Of a stretch of DNA of 64,000 nt, positions 1-14,952 are shown in pieces. The notes beneath the pieces are model-generated. The model was given only the letters and a program-made list of their open reading frames with translations. It was not told where the DNA came from and made no database searches. The stretch comes from Warburgia ugandensis. Taxonomy: Eukaryota; Streptophyta; Magnoliopsida; Canellales; Canellaceae. Both the position numbers and the translations under genes were made by a program. Each line of letters starts with the position of its first letter. Positions within the stretch are counted from its first letter, which is position 1. Location of the stretch: contig CP141136.1 in assembly GCA_035236585.1 (NCBI GenBank), positions 48,501,136 to 48,565,135 of the forward strand, read 5' to 3'.

Positions 1-157
1 ATGAGTCATGATTGTGTTAGTTCATGGAATTCTTGTATACCCCTTAAGGAGGGTGGAGCATAAGGAATCCTTGTGCATTGTTCTAAGTATCTTATGAACC
101 TGTTACTTGTTTGCAAATATTGACAATTATAAGTTATGATCGGAGCAGATGAATCTC

Positions 158-319
158 CTTGACCATGTCATCTCCAATAATAGGGAGGTCATTGACTCGG
201 TTAAGGTTGAGACAATGATGTGCTAGGATTAGTCTCAATTTTTTAGTAAGTTTCATAGGTTCCTTGGTCTTGTGAGTTGCTATAGCTAGATTTTTGAGTC
301 CTCTAGGATAGTCATGGCA
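158..319 (+). pseudogene. Ty3/gypsy reverse transcriptase remnant
   Basis: One plus-strand frame reads through the region just C-terminal of the RT catalytic core: a DHVISNN start (usual form GHVVS.DG), a VKVE block, then FLGLVSCYS followed by IFESSRI. In gypsy RTs this is FLGLAGYYRRFIEGFSKIA, which gives the assignment. At least three in-frame stops break it, and nothing recognisable of RNase H follows. It is a small scrap of an old element whose remainder lies to the left of the window or is deleted. Lineage cannot be assigned from so short a piece. Confidence 0.75.
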
Positions 320-544
320 TGAATTTGTGGTAATTGGTCTTTCATTATACTTATGTAATACCTTAGTTGGATTCCTCATTAGGTGAAAGTATAACAATGA
401 TGTGTATTTTTGTATGAGGCTATTCTCTTATGTGTAATCAAAATTTGATTCATAAATTATACTTGTGAGTAGCCGATGAGGGTGGGTGCCAGAGGCACTA
501 ACAGGCTTCTAGGTGCTCATGGAATGTTGTGGTTTTGATTGATG

Positions 545-875
545 TGGATTGGAATAGATTGCCAAATTGTGAGCTAGTATGCTTAGATTCTGATTAGTAT
601 AGATTTCTTAGTGTGAGCTCATGTGCTCTGATATTGCTTTGGCATAAAATTTCCTATTGATGAGATAATATGCTTTGGTTTTCATTTGGCATAGATTACC
701 TATTAATGAGCTAATATGTTCTGATGTTGATTGTCATAAATTTGTATATTAGTGTGCTATTATACTTTGATATTAATTGGCATGGATTGCCTATTGGTGA
801 GCTAGTATACTTTGATTTTGATTGGAATAGATTTGTCTATGGGTGAGCTAAGATGCACTGACTTTCATTAATATT
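545..875 (+). repeat. 46-bp tandem repeat, about 7 copies
   Basis: The motif TGAGCTA(G/A)TATG recurs at 571, 615, 662, 708, 754, 799 and 845, spacings 44-47 bases. Each unit also carries a (G/C)ATA(G/A)ATT block and a CTTTGAT/TTCTGAT block. Units are diverged, so the array is old. Confidence 0.8.
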
Positions 876-3696
876 AAAATTTCCTCTTGTGAGATGTGAA
901 TCGATATTTAATCACTGCATGGCTAAATTATGATTACTAATAGCATGGATGATCCTTCACATATCTTGTGATTTTACATATACTGAGATTATACATGGAT
1001 TGATTAAATCCTAGATGGGAGTTCTATTATGTTAATTGCATTGTATGTGCTTATAACATACTTTGAGTATATTATGAGTTGTTTGATTTCAGATGTTTCA
1101 ACATATATCTGTCTATATAATGAGTTGATATATGATGTAATGACATGACAAGGAATCACTCACTTTATGAGATAACTTACCTCGGGATTATTAGCATGAT
1201 TAGTCCACTTTTTGAATTAACTTACCTTAGGATTATTGGCATGATTAACATATCTTGTGATGGAGATGTTTTAGAATTGTTTGGAAGATAATATGAAAAG
1301 AATTTCAAGGACAGTCTTATGGAAATTAAATCAAGTGTTGAAATCTCTATTTTTGGATTTTACTGAGAAAATGGAATCCAATGACACTAATAACACCTAA
1401 ATCAAAGTCCAAATGGAAGAGTTAAGAGGATTTGAAGTAGAGGGACATTTTGGAAAATGATTAGTGGGGCCTATTAATCTCATTTTTAAGATATGAATTG
1501 TGTTAAACACATGGGTTTATTTTGATGTTGGCATCCCATCTCCTATAATAATGTCAACATCAATCAACTGTTATAGAGAAAGAAAAGAAAAGAAAGAGAG
1601 GAAAAGGGAGACAAGGAATGGAGGAAGGAGCAGATTTAGAAAATGTGAGAGCTCATAACAATGATCTAAACCGTTCATTATCTTGAAAAAGGAAACATGA
1701 TCTAAACCCTCAAAAATCTCCTTGATCTGAAGTCATTTCGATACACAAAAATCAACATATTAGTACAGAAAAAACCAATGGTGATCAGAGATAATGGCCA
1801 TTTAAAAGAAAATGAATTTTGAAAATCCAAGCCATTCATCACATTCACTATCTCAAGAGAAGAAAAATGCCTCAAAAATAGTGAAAATCCAATGACCTTT
1901 GGTCAGAGAAAATGATAATGGAAAAATAATGCCAATGAGTCATTGATGATCGCCTGACCACATCTTGTTGAAGATGCATAGGCACGCACACACTTGAGAA
2001 TGCATGCAGCCAACGTGACAATGTGCACAACCATGCGTGTGTGACATTCATGGAGGGAGATGGCATGCAGGGTGCATTTTGATGATGATGATGCATGCGG
2101 GTGCGTCCCAGTGCCCAATACACATGCAGACACGTCCCAGTAGTGTGTCACATGCAAAGCATCCTAGTAATGCTGATTTTCTAATATGTTTGAATGGTAA
2201 TTTATTTAAACTGTCCTTTTGATTTTAAATTAAAAATCTTCAATTAAGAAGGCTATATAAACCCAATTTTCGATATGAAACATCCATTGGATTGTTTTCA
2301 TTGACATGAAAGCAATTATATGATGAAATTTAAGATTTGACCACATCTTATTTTGATTAAAGCTCAAAATCATTGGATGGCCTAGAATAGCCAGATCAGA
2401 GAGTGATTAGGCCTTGGATGAGACAAGAACTATAGATCAAACCAATCCAAGGATGATTTGGCTATCAAAATCAATAAATCGACTACTAATACATACATGG
2501 ATCTTGAAAAACATGGTAAATAAATTTGCTCAAAATATATGAGATACCCAAGGGAGTATTGAGAATGATCCAATAGTTGAATCATCACACAAATGGTAGA
2601 TTATGAAAATTTTTACCTTAGAAGTGATTGGAACTATTAATTTGATTGATCAAGATTAGACCTTACCATCTAATTATTGGATTGACTATGAAAATGGGAG
2701 AAAGACTAGCTATAGGACACCGATCACTGTGGATTGTGGAGAAATTGAGTAATCTGGACCATTGTTTTACTAAATATGGCTAGGATCAATGGTCGAACAA
2801 AAGATTAAGGATATGAAGTTATATGAGTAGAAATGATGAACATTGAGCAGTGAATGATGATGTATGATATATGTAATTTGATAGTTGCATTTGATTGTGT
2901 TGATTTGAGAGGTGGCACTTTTTTGAGGGCCGATCCTTATCAAGGTAGGGCATTTAATATTAGCATATTTTTATAAAACCATGGATGGTTGTTGTGATGA
3001 CTTCTTTGATGATTTAATGCATGATTATCTTTCATTATGACCTATTAGGATTATTACTTAGCATGTACATCTTTTATTTATGCAAGATCACTTTGATTTG
3101 CATGTCTCCATGGATGCATGAGTTATTTGATTATTGGGATGCTTTGATGATTTGTTTTATTGGGAATTTTTTCCATGGATTGTTGAGGAGGTTTGGTGGT
3201 TGGTCCTTACGAGTCTGACCCCATGGTAAGGGCAATGCTTTGGGATGTCAAGCCATAGGTGCTCTCATATTTTGTGCCTCAGATACTACTTCATATCACT
3301 TGTTTGATATATGGAGTTACTTTTGTATTTTTGTGGATTGATGATGGGTGTTTCTATTCTGTGGGTGCTATGCTAGGAGGGATTTAGGGTTTTCCACCCT
3401 TCCTATAACTTTGTGAGGTGATTTGACACCGCCCCTTAATTTGGAAAACATCTTAGATACTGGTATCATGGGTATTCAACACTACGGTTCTGATCCTCAC
3501 CTATGTCGGATAGACACTTAGACTCCCATTTTGGTGTCAAAGGGAAGTGACAGTTGGTAGATCTAGAAGGTGGTTACAACTACAACTTGGCAATCCATAT
3601 GGTTAGTCTACTTTTTCATATAGTATCATTAGCATACTTCGATTGATACATCCTTATGGACCCATAACGCGACAACTCATGGAGGATTAGTATGAG

Positions 3697-4000
3697 TACT
3701 CATGATTTAACATATGGGTGTGTGGCAAACTCATGGGACCCACGTGTAGGGTGTCCTGCATTAACAATGTGCATATTTATATTAAGATATTCTAGAGTTT
3801 TAAATACTCTATATTGATGTACTCATGACCTGATATACAAGTGTGTGGTACACTCGGGGGACCTAGTGTTAGGGTGATCCGCATTGATGTTGTACATATT
3901 TATATTGAGATATTCTTGAGTTTTATATACTCTATATTGATATACTCATGACATGACATGAGAGCAAGTGGTACACTCGCAGGGCCCATGTGTATTGGGT
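3697..4000 (+). repeat. 123-bp tandem repeat, about 2.5 copies
   Basis: TACTCATGA begins at 3,697, 3,820 and 3,943, exactly 123 bases apart. Each unit continues with GTGTGGYA.ACTC and GGGWCC and, in complete units, ends with a TACTCTATATTGAT block. The third copy is partial. Confidence 0.85.
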
Positions 4001-4714
4001 GCTCTTTTATACATGACATGCACTGTGTTTTGATGTTACAGAGTTGCACACACTTGACACCTTTAGATTTATGAGCTATGATTTATATTATGATATGCAT
4101 GTCATGTTGATTTGATTTGATTTAATCGTTATGATTTATTCAAGGTCTTATATGTCATTCTAGATTTTGTTTTGGCATGTATTATATGTTGATGCTATGG
4201 TTTGATCATAAAATTTGGCTTTAGTTTTCATGCCTCCATTTCATCTATGGGACATCATTATGAGGTTTTGTTATTTATTTGTCACACCGTCGATATGTAT
4301 TTGTTTAAATATTAAATGTTTATGTGCCTACACAAGCTATAGCTTGTTAAGGTATTGATGTGTTTTGCAATGCCTCAGATTTAGAGCAGGATAGCAGGAA
4401 GGACAAACAATGGAAAATCAGTAAATGTGGACACGACCATCAGCATATTTTGAGAAGACCATACAAATGTACATAGTACTTAAAACTTTATTTTGTTCTT
4501 GTATATGGGTTGTAAGTAATTGGATGTTATTTTATGGATCTTAGACTTGTGGATATAATAACAATGGATGGATGTAGAGTCATGATAGACATAATTAGGT
4601 CTTGATAATTTAAGTATTTTCAATATTACTACTTTTTGTTTCTTATAAAGTTTTCATATAGTTCGATGTGATTTGCTCATATTATATGTTGTTATTACTC
4701 ATTTGCCTTTAGAA

Positions 4715-5459
4715 TAGGCGTGGCAATTCGGGTTGGCGGGTTGTGTTCTTGTCGTGTCAAGACTAACCCATTATAGTATATGGGTCGACACAAACACGAC
4801 TCGTTTAATAATCGTGTCAAGAACTCGTCACTTGAACACGACACTATTATTAAACAAGTTGACATGACACGACTTGTGTAACATGATTAAATAAATGTAA
4901 AATAACTAATATAGGACAATTTTTGAAGAACCGTCCTATATTACTATAGTAATATAGGACTGTTTTTTAAGAGCCATCCTATATTACTATAGTATTATAT
5001 GACTGTTATTGATGAGTCGTCCTATATTACTATAGTATTATATGACTGTTTTTGATGAACCATTCTATATTACTATAGTATTAAAGGATTATTTTTGATG
5101 AGCCGTCTTATATTACTATAGTAATATAGGACTATTTTTGAAGAACCATCCTATATTATTATAGTATTATAGGACTGTTTTTGATTAACTGTCCTATATT
5201 ACTATAGTAATATAGGACTGTTTTTTATGAACTGTCCTATATTTTCAACCCGATTGGTTAAAAGCTTGCGAGTTAGATGGGTCAACACGATGAATTAATA
5301 GGTCACGTGTCAAATAGGTCAACACGACACAATTTTTGGTGTGTCATTTTCGGGTTGACCTAAAAATGTCACAAACAAGATAAGACTCGACCTTAACTCG
5401 CTAAATCCATGTCAGGTTTGAGTCGTGTTATCATGTCGTGTCATATTTTGCCACCCCTT
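4715..5459. mobile_element. hAT-type non-autonomous DNA transposon
   Basis: A 745-bp element bounded by a perfect 8-bp direct repeat CTTTAGAA (4,707-4,714 and 5,460-5,467), the target duplication length typical of hAT elements. The ends are inverted: TAGGCGTGGCAA at the left, and the complement of the right end reads AAGGGGTGGCAA. GGTGGCAA ends are common in plant hAT MITEs. Subterminal sequence on both sides is rich in short TCGTGTC / GACACGA motifs in both orientations, as expected of subterminal transposase sites. It has no ORF, so movement would need a transposase in trans. The centre is the 43-bp array listed separately. Confidence 0.9.
4908..5246. repeat. 43-bp hairpin-forming tandem array, 8 units
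   Basis: The block CCTATATTACTATAG (with small changes) recurs with an exact 43-base period at about 4,935, 4,978, 5,021, 5,064, 5,107, 5,150, 5,193 and 5,236. In several units it is half of the perfect palindrome CCTATATTACTA/TAGTAATATAGG. Successive units can also pair as CTATAGTAATATAGGAC with GTCCTATATTACTATAG, a 17-bp stem around a loop of about 15 bases. It lies inside the hAT-type element. Confidence 0.92.
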
Positions 5460-5960
5460 CTTTAGAAATATCACATTTTCCTTGTTGGTCATTGATATCC
5501 TAGGATTTTGGGAAATATGTTCTTGCTTAGAAGTTTATTATTGTGAATAACTTTAAATTATGATTTTAAATAAGGGATCCCACATATTTTATTATTATTA
5601 TATAAGTGTTTGTGTCCTAAAAACCCTAATGTCACAATCCATCACTCATAAGTTATTAAAATCACACTATCTTAGCCATGGGTCACTGATTCAACGTCCA
5701 TCAAGTCCTAGATCATTAGAAATCTATGGCGTTGATTATCGATCAACAATTCAGATTTATATTTTCAAGTTCCTACCATTGGATGAAAATCATATTTCAG
5801 GTTCTCAAACCATCCTACGATAAGGTCTTATCAGATCTCACAAGTAGTAATATTAGTCTTTAATTTCTCCATTTGATCATGATCTGATGATCTAGGGCCA
5901 TCAAATCATTGTATTAGATCACATATTATCATTTCTAATATCTAGATCGGTGTATAGGGA

Positions 5961-6121
5961 TCATCATCATCATCATCATCATCATCATGACCTTATCCCC
6001 ATTAGGGGTTGGCCACATGAATCTTATTCCTCCATTCCACTCTATTAAATACTATAGTTTCATTTAGTCCCAAAGTTTTTAAATATTTCCTCACCACTTC
6101 TATCCATGTTCTTTTGGGCCT
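5961..6121 (-). pseudogene. RTE-type LINE 3' end (ORF C-terminus plus TGA-repeat tail)
   Basis: The minus strand reads 39 uninterrupted codons to a stop (6,121 down to 6,002): RPKRTWIEVVRKYL, then KTLGLNE, then NRVEWRNKIHVANP. This matches the conserved C-terminus of plant RTE LINE ORFs (RPK.TW..VV..DL..L.L......R.EWR..IHVADP). The stop is followed by GGGGATAAGG and then (TGA)9, seen on the plus strand as (TCA)9 at 5,961-5,988, the simple-repeat tail typical of this clade. It is a 5'-truncated copy. No clear target duplication was found. Confidence 0.88.
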
Positions 6122-7457
6122 GATTAGTGTATAAAGATATGATTCTTAATTTCACACTACATTAACAGTCAGATTTCAATTTTTTTTCTTAACCTGAACA
6201 GCAGTTACCATTTCTAATTCATGTTTTTAATGATGATTCAATGGTTAAAATTATTAGATCATCATCACAGACTCTTAATTAGTGTGATTGATGCAAATTT
6301 GACCCTCAATTTGATTATGGATGGTCAAATTTGACTAATCAAGGATCACTTGATCAGCTTTATTTGATAGTTGGCAGTCCTCGAATTAGTGAAATTTAAC
6401 CCATTTTATGTTAAATTGGGGTTTAGGAATGCAATGGTGACATCTAGTCATCGATTTGACATCTCTGACCGAACATCTCACAATGTCTAAAGGGACAATC
6501 AAGATTGTTTGATTGGTTTTAGGCTTGAATGGTTGATTTTTGTCCAATCCAAGCTATCCTTGGTCTATTTTCACGTATTTCTAGTGATGGATTAGGAAAT
6601 TAAGGCTTGTATCTTCCAAAAAGAACTAGATCTAGCATGGGCCTTATGAAATTTTGTTCAAAAATGAATTTCGCAAGTCGAATTTAATTGATCTTACTTG
6701 ATTTGTTGTTTTTTAATCATTGACATTGCTAGAGGAGGTGATTTGAAATTGGAGGATGGTCCACAAATGTTGGGAGTTGTCAATCTCTCCCAAAATACTA
6801 ATGAAAATGCCCATATCGTGAAATCTCCAAGGGGTTTTGTTCTTCTGGATGTGCCATGAAAGATGATTGGCTCAAATGTAAAAACCTAAAATTTTGAGTT
6901 CATTTCTAAGAAATTATAACATATTTTAGTTGAAATAAAAATATAAATTGGATTTTAAGGAAGTGACCCTCTTGAATACTTAAAATTTGGATTTGTAACT
7001 ATAAAAATAAAAACTACAAGTTGAGATGATTCCAACAACATTAATTTTGTGCAAAATAGGGATCAGAGTGGAAAAACCCCTAAAATTTTACTAAATTAAG
7101 GGGGTCCAAATTAATAACGGCACCCCTAGTTTTAACTATTTATGGACTGTAGCAGACGCCCAATGTGAAGAGCAGGCATGACATGCAAGCGGATGGCTTC
7201 CATCGATCAACTTGGCTCCTTACATTGTTTAACGACTTAAAAGAAAAATGTGACAAACAAGGGGGACACCATGGAGAAGGGAGAAAATTGGTCCCCCCAA
7301 CCCCCAACTGGCATGGCCATTGGATTGTCCCGGTTGACTAGTTGGCACAAAAATCCCTTTCCCTCTTTCCCTTTGCTTCTCTCCTTAGTCATTCCCCATG
7401 GCCAATGCTACTTGTTTGGCATGCCCAACCCAAAAACCCATCCCCTCTTCTTGTTTG
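6122..7457. other. No gene seen
   Basis: AT-rich sequence without recognisable coding or terminal structures. The short ORF near 7,250-7,474 has no recognisable motif. Parts around 6,440-6,600 resemble 2,330-2,480 in word content, so this is probably decayed transposon sequence. Confidence 0.4.
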
Positions 7458-9759
7458 GCATAAATCCAATATAAATTTAACAACTATTTATACTAACATG
7501 CTTCCTATGAATGTAACTTAACCTAATGGAATAAAACTATACTAGCATGATCCTAAGTTATGAAATACATGAAATTTGACTAGTAATCTAATGTAATCAT
7601 ACTTAAATCTTAAATTCAAACTATCATGGCCCTAAGATAATTAAATTTACAAACCTATTATAACAATCTATACATTTAGAGCATTTGCATGCCAAAATTT
7701 AAGAATTACACTATCATGCTTACTAATTTGTAACTTAAATCACATGTACCATTCTATCTCAAACAAAAGACAAGTAAACTACTTAAATTAAGATTATTAG
7801 AAACTTTTACTTATGATCCAACCATTAGATTTTATATCTTTTCCTTCAGATCAAGGGTTTTAATTACATTTAGGGCATTTACTTCATTAAGGTCAAAAGA
7901 TCATATCCATTTGTTTTTGTCACATTTAATCCAGGCTCTCACTAGATTCCATCATAATCCCATTCATTTCGTCCATCCCAAGAGTCTAATCATGCTTGAT
8001 CTTATTGATTAAGTGGGTCCCTTTGTATTTTTAGGTTGTTTCTACCATAAAGGGCAGATTCCTCAATTTATGTTAGATCTGTCAAAATAAATCATGGATA
8101 TTACTTTATTTCAACATTATATCATCATTGAATTAGATCTTCAAGATCTGATCATCTCAGATCTTAAAGATCATGAAAATTAGAAGCTTAATTCATAAAA
8201 ACAAAAAGTTCCTTGAATATTTTTATCCATTTAATGATTTTAGAAGAAAATAGACGTTACAAGCTTTCCATAGCTTCTTTATGATCTTAACTTATAGTTC
8301 AGATGCCTTTTGTAATTGAACTTTGAAGTTCATAGTCATTTTGAGGGTCCATATTTGATCTGGGCCTAGTGGAACAGACAGTCCTGTTAAGTAGGGTGGT
8401 GGGTCCAGTCGAATAGAGTGGGTTGCGCTCCTATCACCGGGATGCAAGTGGGAACTCACAGCCCTGGATTGCGGCGTTCTGTCGAAATGTCGTTGCTAGC
8501 TAAGTGCATGCACAGAGATGCTCCCACAGGGTGCGTTTCCATGTGACGTCCCGCTTCGGCATCCTGGGAGCCGATCTTATTAGGAAGATCGGACAGTCCA
8601 TTTTGAATAGTCCAATCAATTTCTCTTCAATCAAAGGCTCAAAACTTGATTAAATTTCATGAAAATTCTACCCTAGGGGTTTTGGGTCCTTTTAAATTGA
8701 TTGCATGGCTCAAATTTTCCATCTGAGCCCTCCATCATACAGAAATGAAGGCTTCTTGTCCTTACTTGATTTTTATAATTTTTAAACTAAAATTAATTTA
8801 CAAAAAAATAAAATTTATATAAACTAACATGAAATAAGTATGGGAAGAGTTTCCACCTATCTGATTGGAGAAAAATGTAGGTTTTGCAACCAAATTTTAA
8901 AGAATTATCCCGATGAAGATAAGATCATTCGATAATCACTTGTTTTGTGATTTTTCGTTGATTGCACCATTGGATCTTGAAATTTCATTGGGGGTTTTCT
9001 AGATAAGCTAGGACAATATGAATGGTGGGATTTGTGATATTTGATTTTTAATAGAGTGCCTAATTGAATTTAGGTCTCTTGTCCCAATCTAGAGAGAGGA
9101 GAGAGAAAGTCAAAGAAGAGAGATTATAGGGAGTTTTGAAAATTTGGGAATGAATCTAGATCTGGTTTTTTAGGGGAAGCAAGATAAACTTATTGGGAAT
9201 TTTAATGAACATTTTTGGAGGATTCTTGGGGGTGTATTTATAGATGTTTTTGAAATTTTCATAATTACTTGTAATAATTATGTTTCAATTCTTTTGAATA
9301 TTAAATTAACATTGGATGCTCCACTACCACCTCATTCTCCACTATTAGCTAGTAGTGGTTTGACGACTCATTACATGTTTTTTACCCATTGGACTCATTT
9401 GTGGGCCCCTTGTGGGCCCCATGGAGGTGTGAAAGGACCATTTGGACCTTTTATGGAGAAAATTCAATTTTATTCTCTTGAACTCGGAATTAAATGTACT
9501 TAGTGGTGTTGGAATCATATTCCTGAGTACATTCTAAATATTGATGTCTAGATCTTGATTATGGGTAAACTTACCATTTTACCCTTTTATTCATAAAAAT
9601 GAAGAAAATTAGGGATTTTCATTTTAACTCGAAATTGAACGAACTTAGTGTCATTTCTATTGATTTTTCAATAACCTAATATTCCAGCTTGGAATTTCTG
9701 AAAATTCAAGCTAAATTACTTTTCTCAATCAATTTACAAAAATTGGGGTTATTACAACA
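7458..9759 (-). mobile_element. Family A LTR, 5' 2.3 kb (3' LTR of minus-strand element)
   Basis: Read on the minus strand it starts TGTTGTAATAACCCC next to a polypurine tract and follows the other family A LTRs in order: the AATATTAGGTTATTG block, TATA box (9,235-9,243), a CAATTAGGCACTC block, a GC-rich cassette (about 8,390-8,580), GAAAGAAGCTATGGAAAGCTTG, and the CTTCCTATGAATGTAAC block also seen at 23,070. It stops abruptly at about 7,458, so roughly the last half of the LTR is missing. Confidence 0.8.
9235..9243 (-). promoter_or_regulatory. LTR TATA box
   Basis: CTATAAATA on the minus strand, at the same LTR position as in the other family A copies (about 500-600 bases from the LTR start). 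Confidence 0.65.
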
Positions 9760-9771
9760 ATCTTCCCCCCC
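9760..9771 (-). promoter_or_regulatory. Polypurine tract of family A element
   Basis: The minus strand reads GGGGGGAAGAT directly before the LTR start, the site that primes plus-strand DNA synthesis. It matches the AGGGGGGAAGAT tract before the LTR at 48,376. Confidence 0.8.
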
Positions 9772-9811
9772 ATTTAGAAATTTTGTTATTGAATTTGTTG
9801 TTACATTACCT

Positions 9812-11100
9812 CAACACAAATTAGGGAACTTCTGTCTCTCAAGTGGCTTCCTTTAATGGGTGTTGTAGCCACAGGACCTTAATGAGAGGGATTGTCTTCA
9901 TTCTAAGGATTTTGTCTTTCCTATCAAGGATTTGTACTGGTCAATCCTGGAACATGAGATCTGACTATAGTTCTATAGACACCTAATCAAGATTGTGAGT
10001 GGGGTTTAGCATGTACTTTCTCAGCATAGATACATGAAAAATCACTATGAACCTCTAAAAGTTGAGGGGGTAGTGCTAGTCTGTAAGCAACTCAACTAAC
10101 TCTCTCCAATATCTCAAATGGACACACATTAGGCTCAACTTTCCCTTCAACCCATATCTCATAAGTCCCTTGTCAATGAAACCTTTAGAAAAAGATGATC
10201 ACCAGCCTCAAACTCTAGATTCTTTCTTCTTAAGTCCACAACTTTTTTGCCTGCTATGACCAATGGACAATCACTTTTGGATCAATTTAACCTTCTTAGC
10301 ATACTCCTTAATCAATTCTGACTTGACCAACTATCTCTCTCCCACATCACTCTAGTAAGTACATGTGTGATACAGCCAGCCATATAGCACCTCATAAGGG
10401 GCCATGCTGATGTTAGAGTGGTAACTGTAGTTGTAGGTGAACTCCACTAAGGGAATATGCAAATCCCTACAAGCCTTCTAGTCGAGTGCACAAGCTCTCA
10501 ACATATCTTTCAGCATATAAATGGTCCCTCAAATTGCCTATCCATTTGTTGGTGGAATGTATTGCTAAACTATGTAGAGGTACCTAAACCTTCTTATACA
10601 CTTCATTAGAAATGAGATGTAAACCTGCTATCTTTGTTCGATATAATCGTAAGTGGTACACCATGTAAACTTACTATCTCCTTAATTCCAATGACTGTCT
10701 CTGTTGAATGGGTAGGAAATGTGTAGCCTTGGTCAGTTGATCCACAATAGCCCAAATAGATGTCCTAAGTAACCCAACTAGGAAGTCCATTGTTATGTGG
10801 TCCCATTGCCATTCAAGAAGCTTCAAAGTCTATAACAAACCTGTCGGTCTTGATGCTTCACTTTCACTTACTAACAAGTGAAGCACCATGTAACATACTC
10901 ACCTATGTCCTGCTTCATACCTTGCCAACAAAAATGTCTCTTTTGGTCTTGGTACACCTGCATGCCCCTAGATGAATGGTAAACTTAGATTCATGTGCTG
11001 CCTTTAGTAAATCCTATCTCAAACCTACACTTACTGGCACCACCAATCTCTTGTGGAATCTTACACCACCATATGACACCTTCTCAAATCCATCCTTTCC
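9812..11100 (-). pseudogene. Ty3/gypsy integrase with C-terminal chromodomain (degenerate)
   Basis: Several minus-strand frames together give integrase in order. The zinc-binding region (about 10,978-10,860) reads HSSRGMQVYQDQKRHF, CWQGMKQDI and WCFTC, the usual H..., YW.GM and C..C pattern. The core has [16 protein letters not shown] and, near 10,640, [12 protein letters not shown]. Families normally have SDRDSRFTS, so the second catalytic Asp is Asn here. The C-terminus has [20 protein letters not shown] and FHVSMLRKY. A chromodomain follows (about 9,950-9,830): ILDRKDKILR, IPLIKVLW, KEATxETE. Stops and frameshifts are frequent. The chromodomain identifies a chromovirus, with Tekay/Del most likely. 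It sits between RNase H and the polypurine tract, as expected. Confidence 0.85.
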
Positions 11101-11149
11101 ACATGAGGTGTGAGTCTTGTCACACAACTACTAGGCTTGCAAGAATTGG

Positions 11150-11486
11150 TCTAAGAAATATGAGCAAATGAAAATATTGTAAATTGTGCCACTCGATTTT
11201 TGTATGTGACTATGTTAGCCTTGGTTAGGTGGTATTGGATGGTGAAATCAAAGTCCTTCAAATATTCCTCCCAATGCCTCTATCTCATGTTTAGGTCACT
11301 TTGAGAGAAAAGATATTTAAGACCCTTGTGATCAGTAAAAACATGAAATCTTTTTCTGTATAAGTAATGTCTCCATATCTTCAAGGTAAAAACAACTATG
11401 ACAAGATCCAAGTCAAGGTTGGGGTAATTCTTCTCATGCTTCTTCAATTGCCTCAATGCATAAGCAATCACCTTGCTATTCTCCAT
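11150..11486 (-). pseudogene. Ty3/gypsy RNase H
   Basis: A 68-codon minus-strand frame (11,486-11,280) reads [18 protein letters not shown], the [19 protein letters not shown] block and [19 protein letters not shown], very close to the gypsy RNase H consensus (IAYASRQLK.HE.NYPTHDLEL..VVFALK.WRHYLYG...FTDHKSLKY). It continues past a frameshift as HWEEYLKDFDFTIQYH, the end of the domain, to about 11,160. The DLE acidic residue is D in DLDL. The domain removes RNA from RNA:DNA hybrids during reverse transcription. It lies between RT and integrase on the same strand. Confidence 0.9.
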
Positions 11487-11489
11487 AAG

Positions 11490-12117
11490 GACACACCCTA
11501 ATCCCTTGAATCATTTTACACAAGAAAACCCTACTTCCATATGGTAAGGATAAGATAGGTGTAGGTGTAGAAGTGAGTTTCCTCATCAATTCATGAAAGC
11601 TCTTCTAATAGTCATTCGTTTAGATGAACTTTTGATCCTCCTTGGTTAAAGTAGTTAATGGCTATGTGATATGGAAATCACTCAGTAAATCATAAATGAT
11701 AGCTTGCCAGTTTGAGAAAATTGCATGTCTCAGTCACTGTCTAAGGTTTCTCCCACTTAGAAACTACTTTAAGCTTTAGAGGATCATGTCCTTAGATATT
11801 ATGTGGCCAAGGAAATGAACCTCATCCAATCAAAACTTGCACTTAGAGAACTTGGCATATAGCTAGTGAGACTATAGGGTGTTAAACACTGTCCTCAAGT
11901 GGTCTCTATGCTCCTCAACACTACTAACATAAATAAAGATATTGTCAACAAAAACAATAATGATCTTATCAAGAAAACCTTGAATACCTAACTTATTGGA
12001 TCCATAAAAGTTGTGGATGCATTCGTCAACTGGAATGCCATCACTATGAATTTGTAATGGCCATAACAAGTCTAGAGCATGTTCATAGGAATATCCTCAT
12101 TGAAGAGTTTTCAATAT
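11490..12117 (-). pseudogene. Ty3/gypsy reverse transcriptase, C-terminal half
   Basis: Minus-strand frames give FNEDIPMNML and YGHYKFIVMAFQLTNAS, then FLDKIIIVFVDNIFIYVSS. The catalytic YVDD/FVDD box is FVDN, so one catalytic Asp has become Asn. It continues with EEHRDHLRTVFNTL, QLYAKFSKCKF and a FLGH box. Stops and a frameshift separate the blocks. The upstream half of RT lies beyond the family B LTR, from 14,953. Confidence 0.88.
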
Positions 12118-14951
<2,834 letters not shown>

Positions 14952-14952
14952 A

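Larger units (their letters stand above)
320..4706. other. Gene-free repetitive DNA, LTR-like
   Basis: No coding similarity is visible. The stretch carries two diverged tandem arrays (545-875 and 3,697-4,000), a short two-copy repeat near 1,165-1,250 (AACTTACC..GGATTATT.GCATGATTA), and a TATA-like CTATATAAA near 2,253. Around 4,330-4,385 the order CAAGCTATAGCTTG then a CCTCAG-type box resembles the conserved 3' part of family A LTRs. I infer an old LTR of a related gypsy family interrupted by the hAT element downstream, but found no clean TG..CA ends. Confidence 0.4.

Noticed and set aside
4908..5246. CRISPR-like regular array
   Set aside because: There are no unique spacers: the whole 43-bp unit repeats, and the context is a plant hAT-type element.
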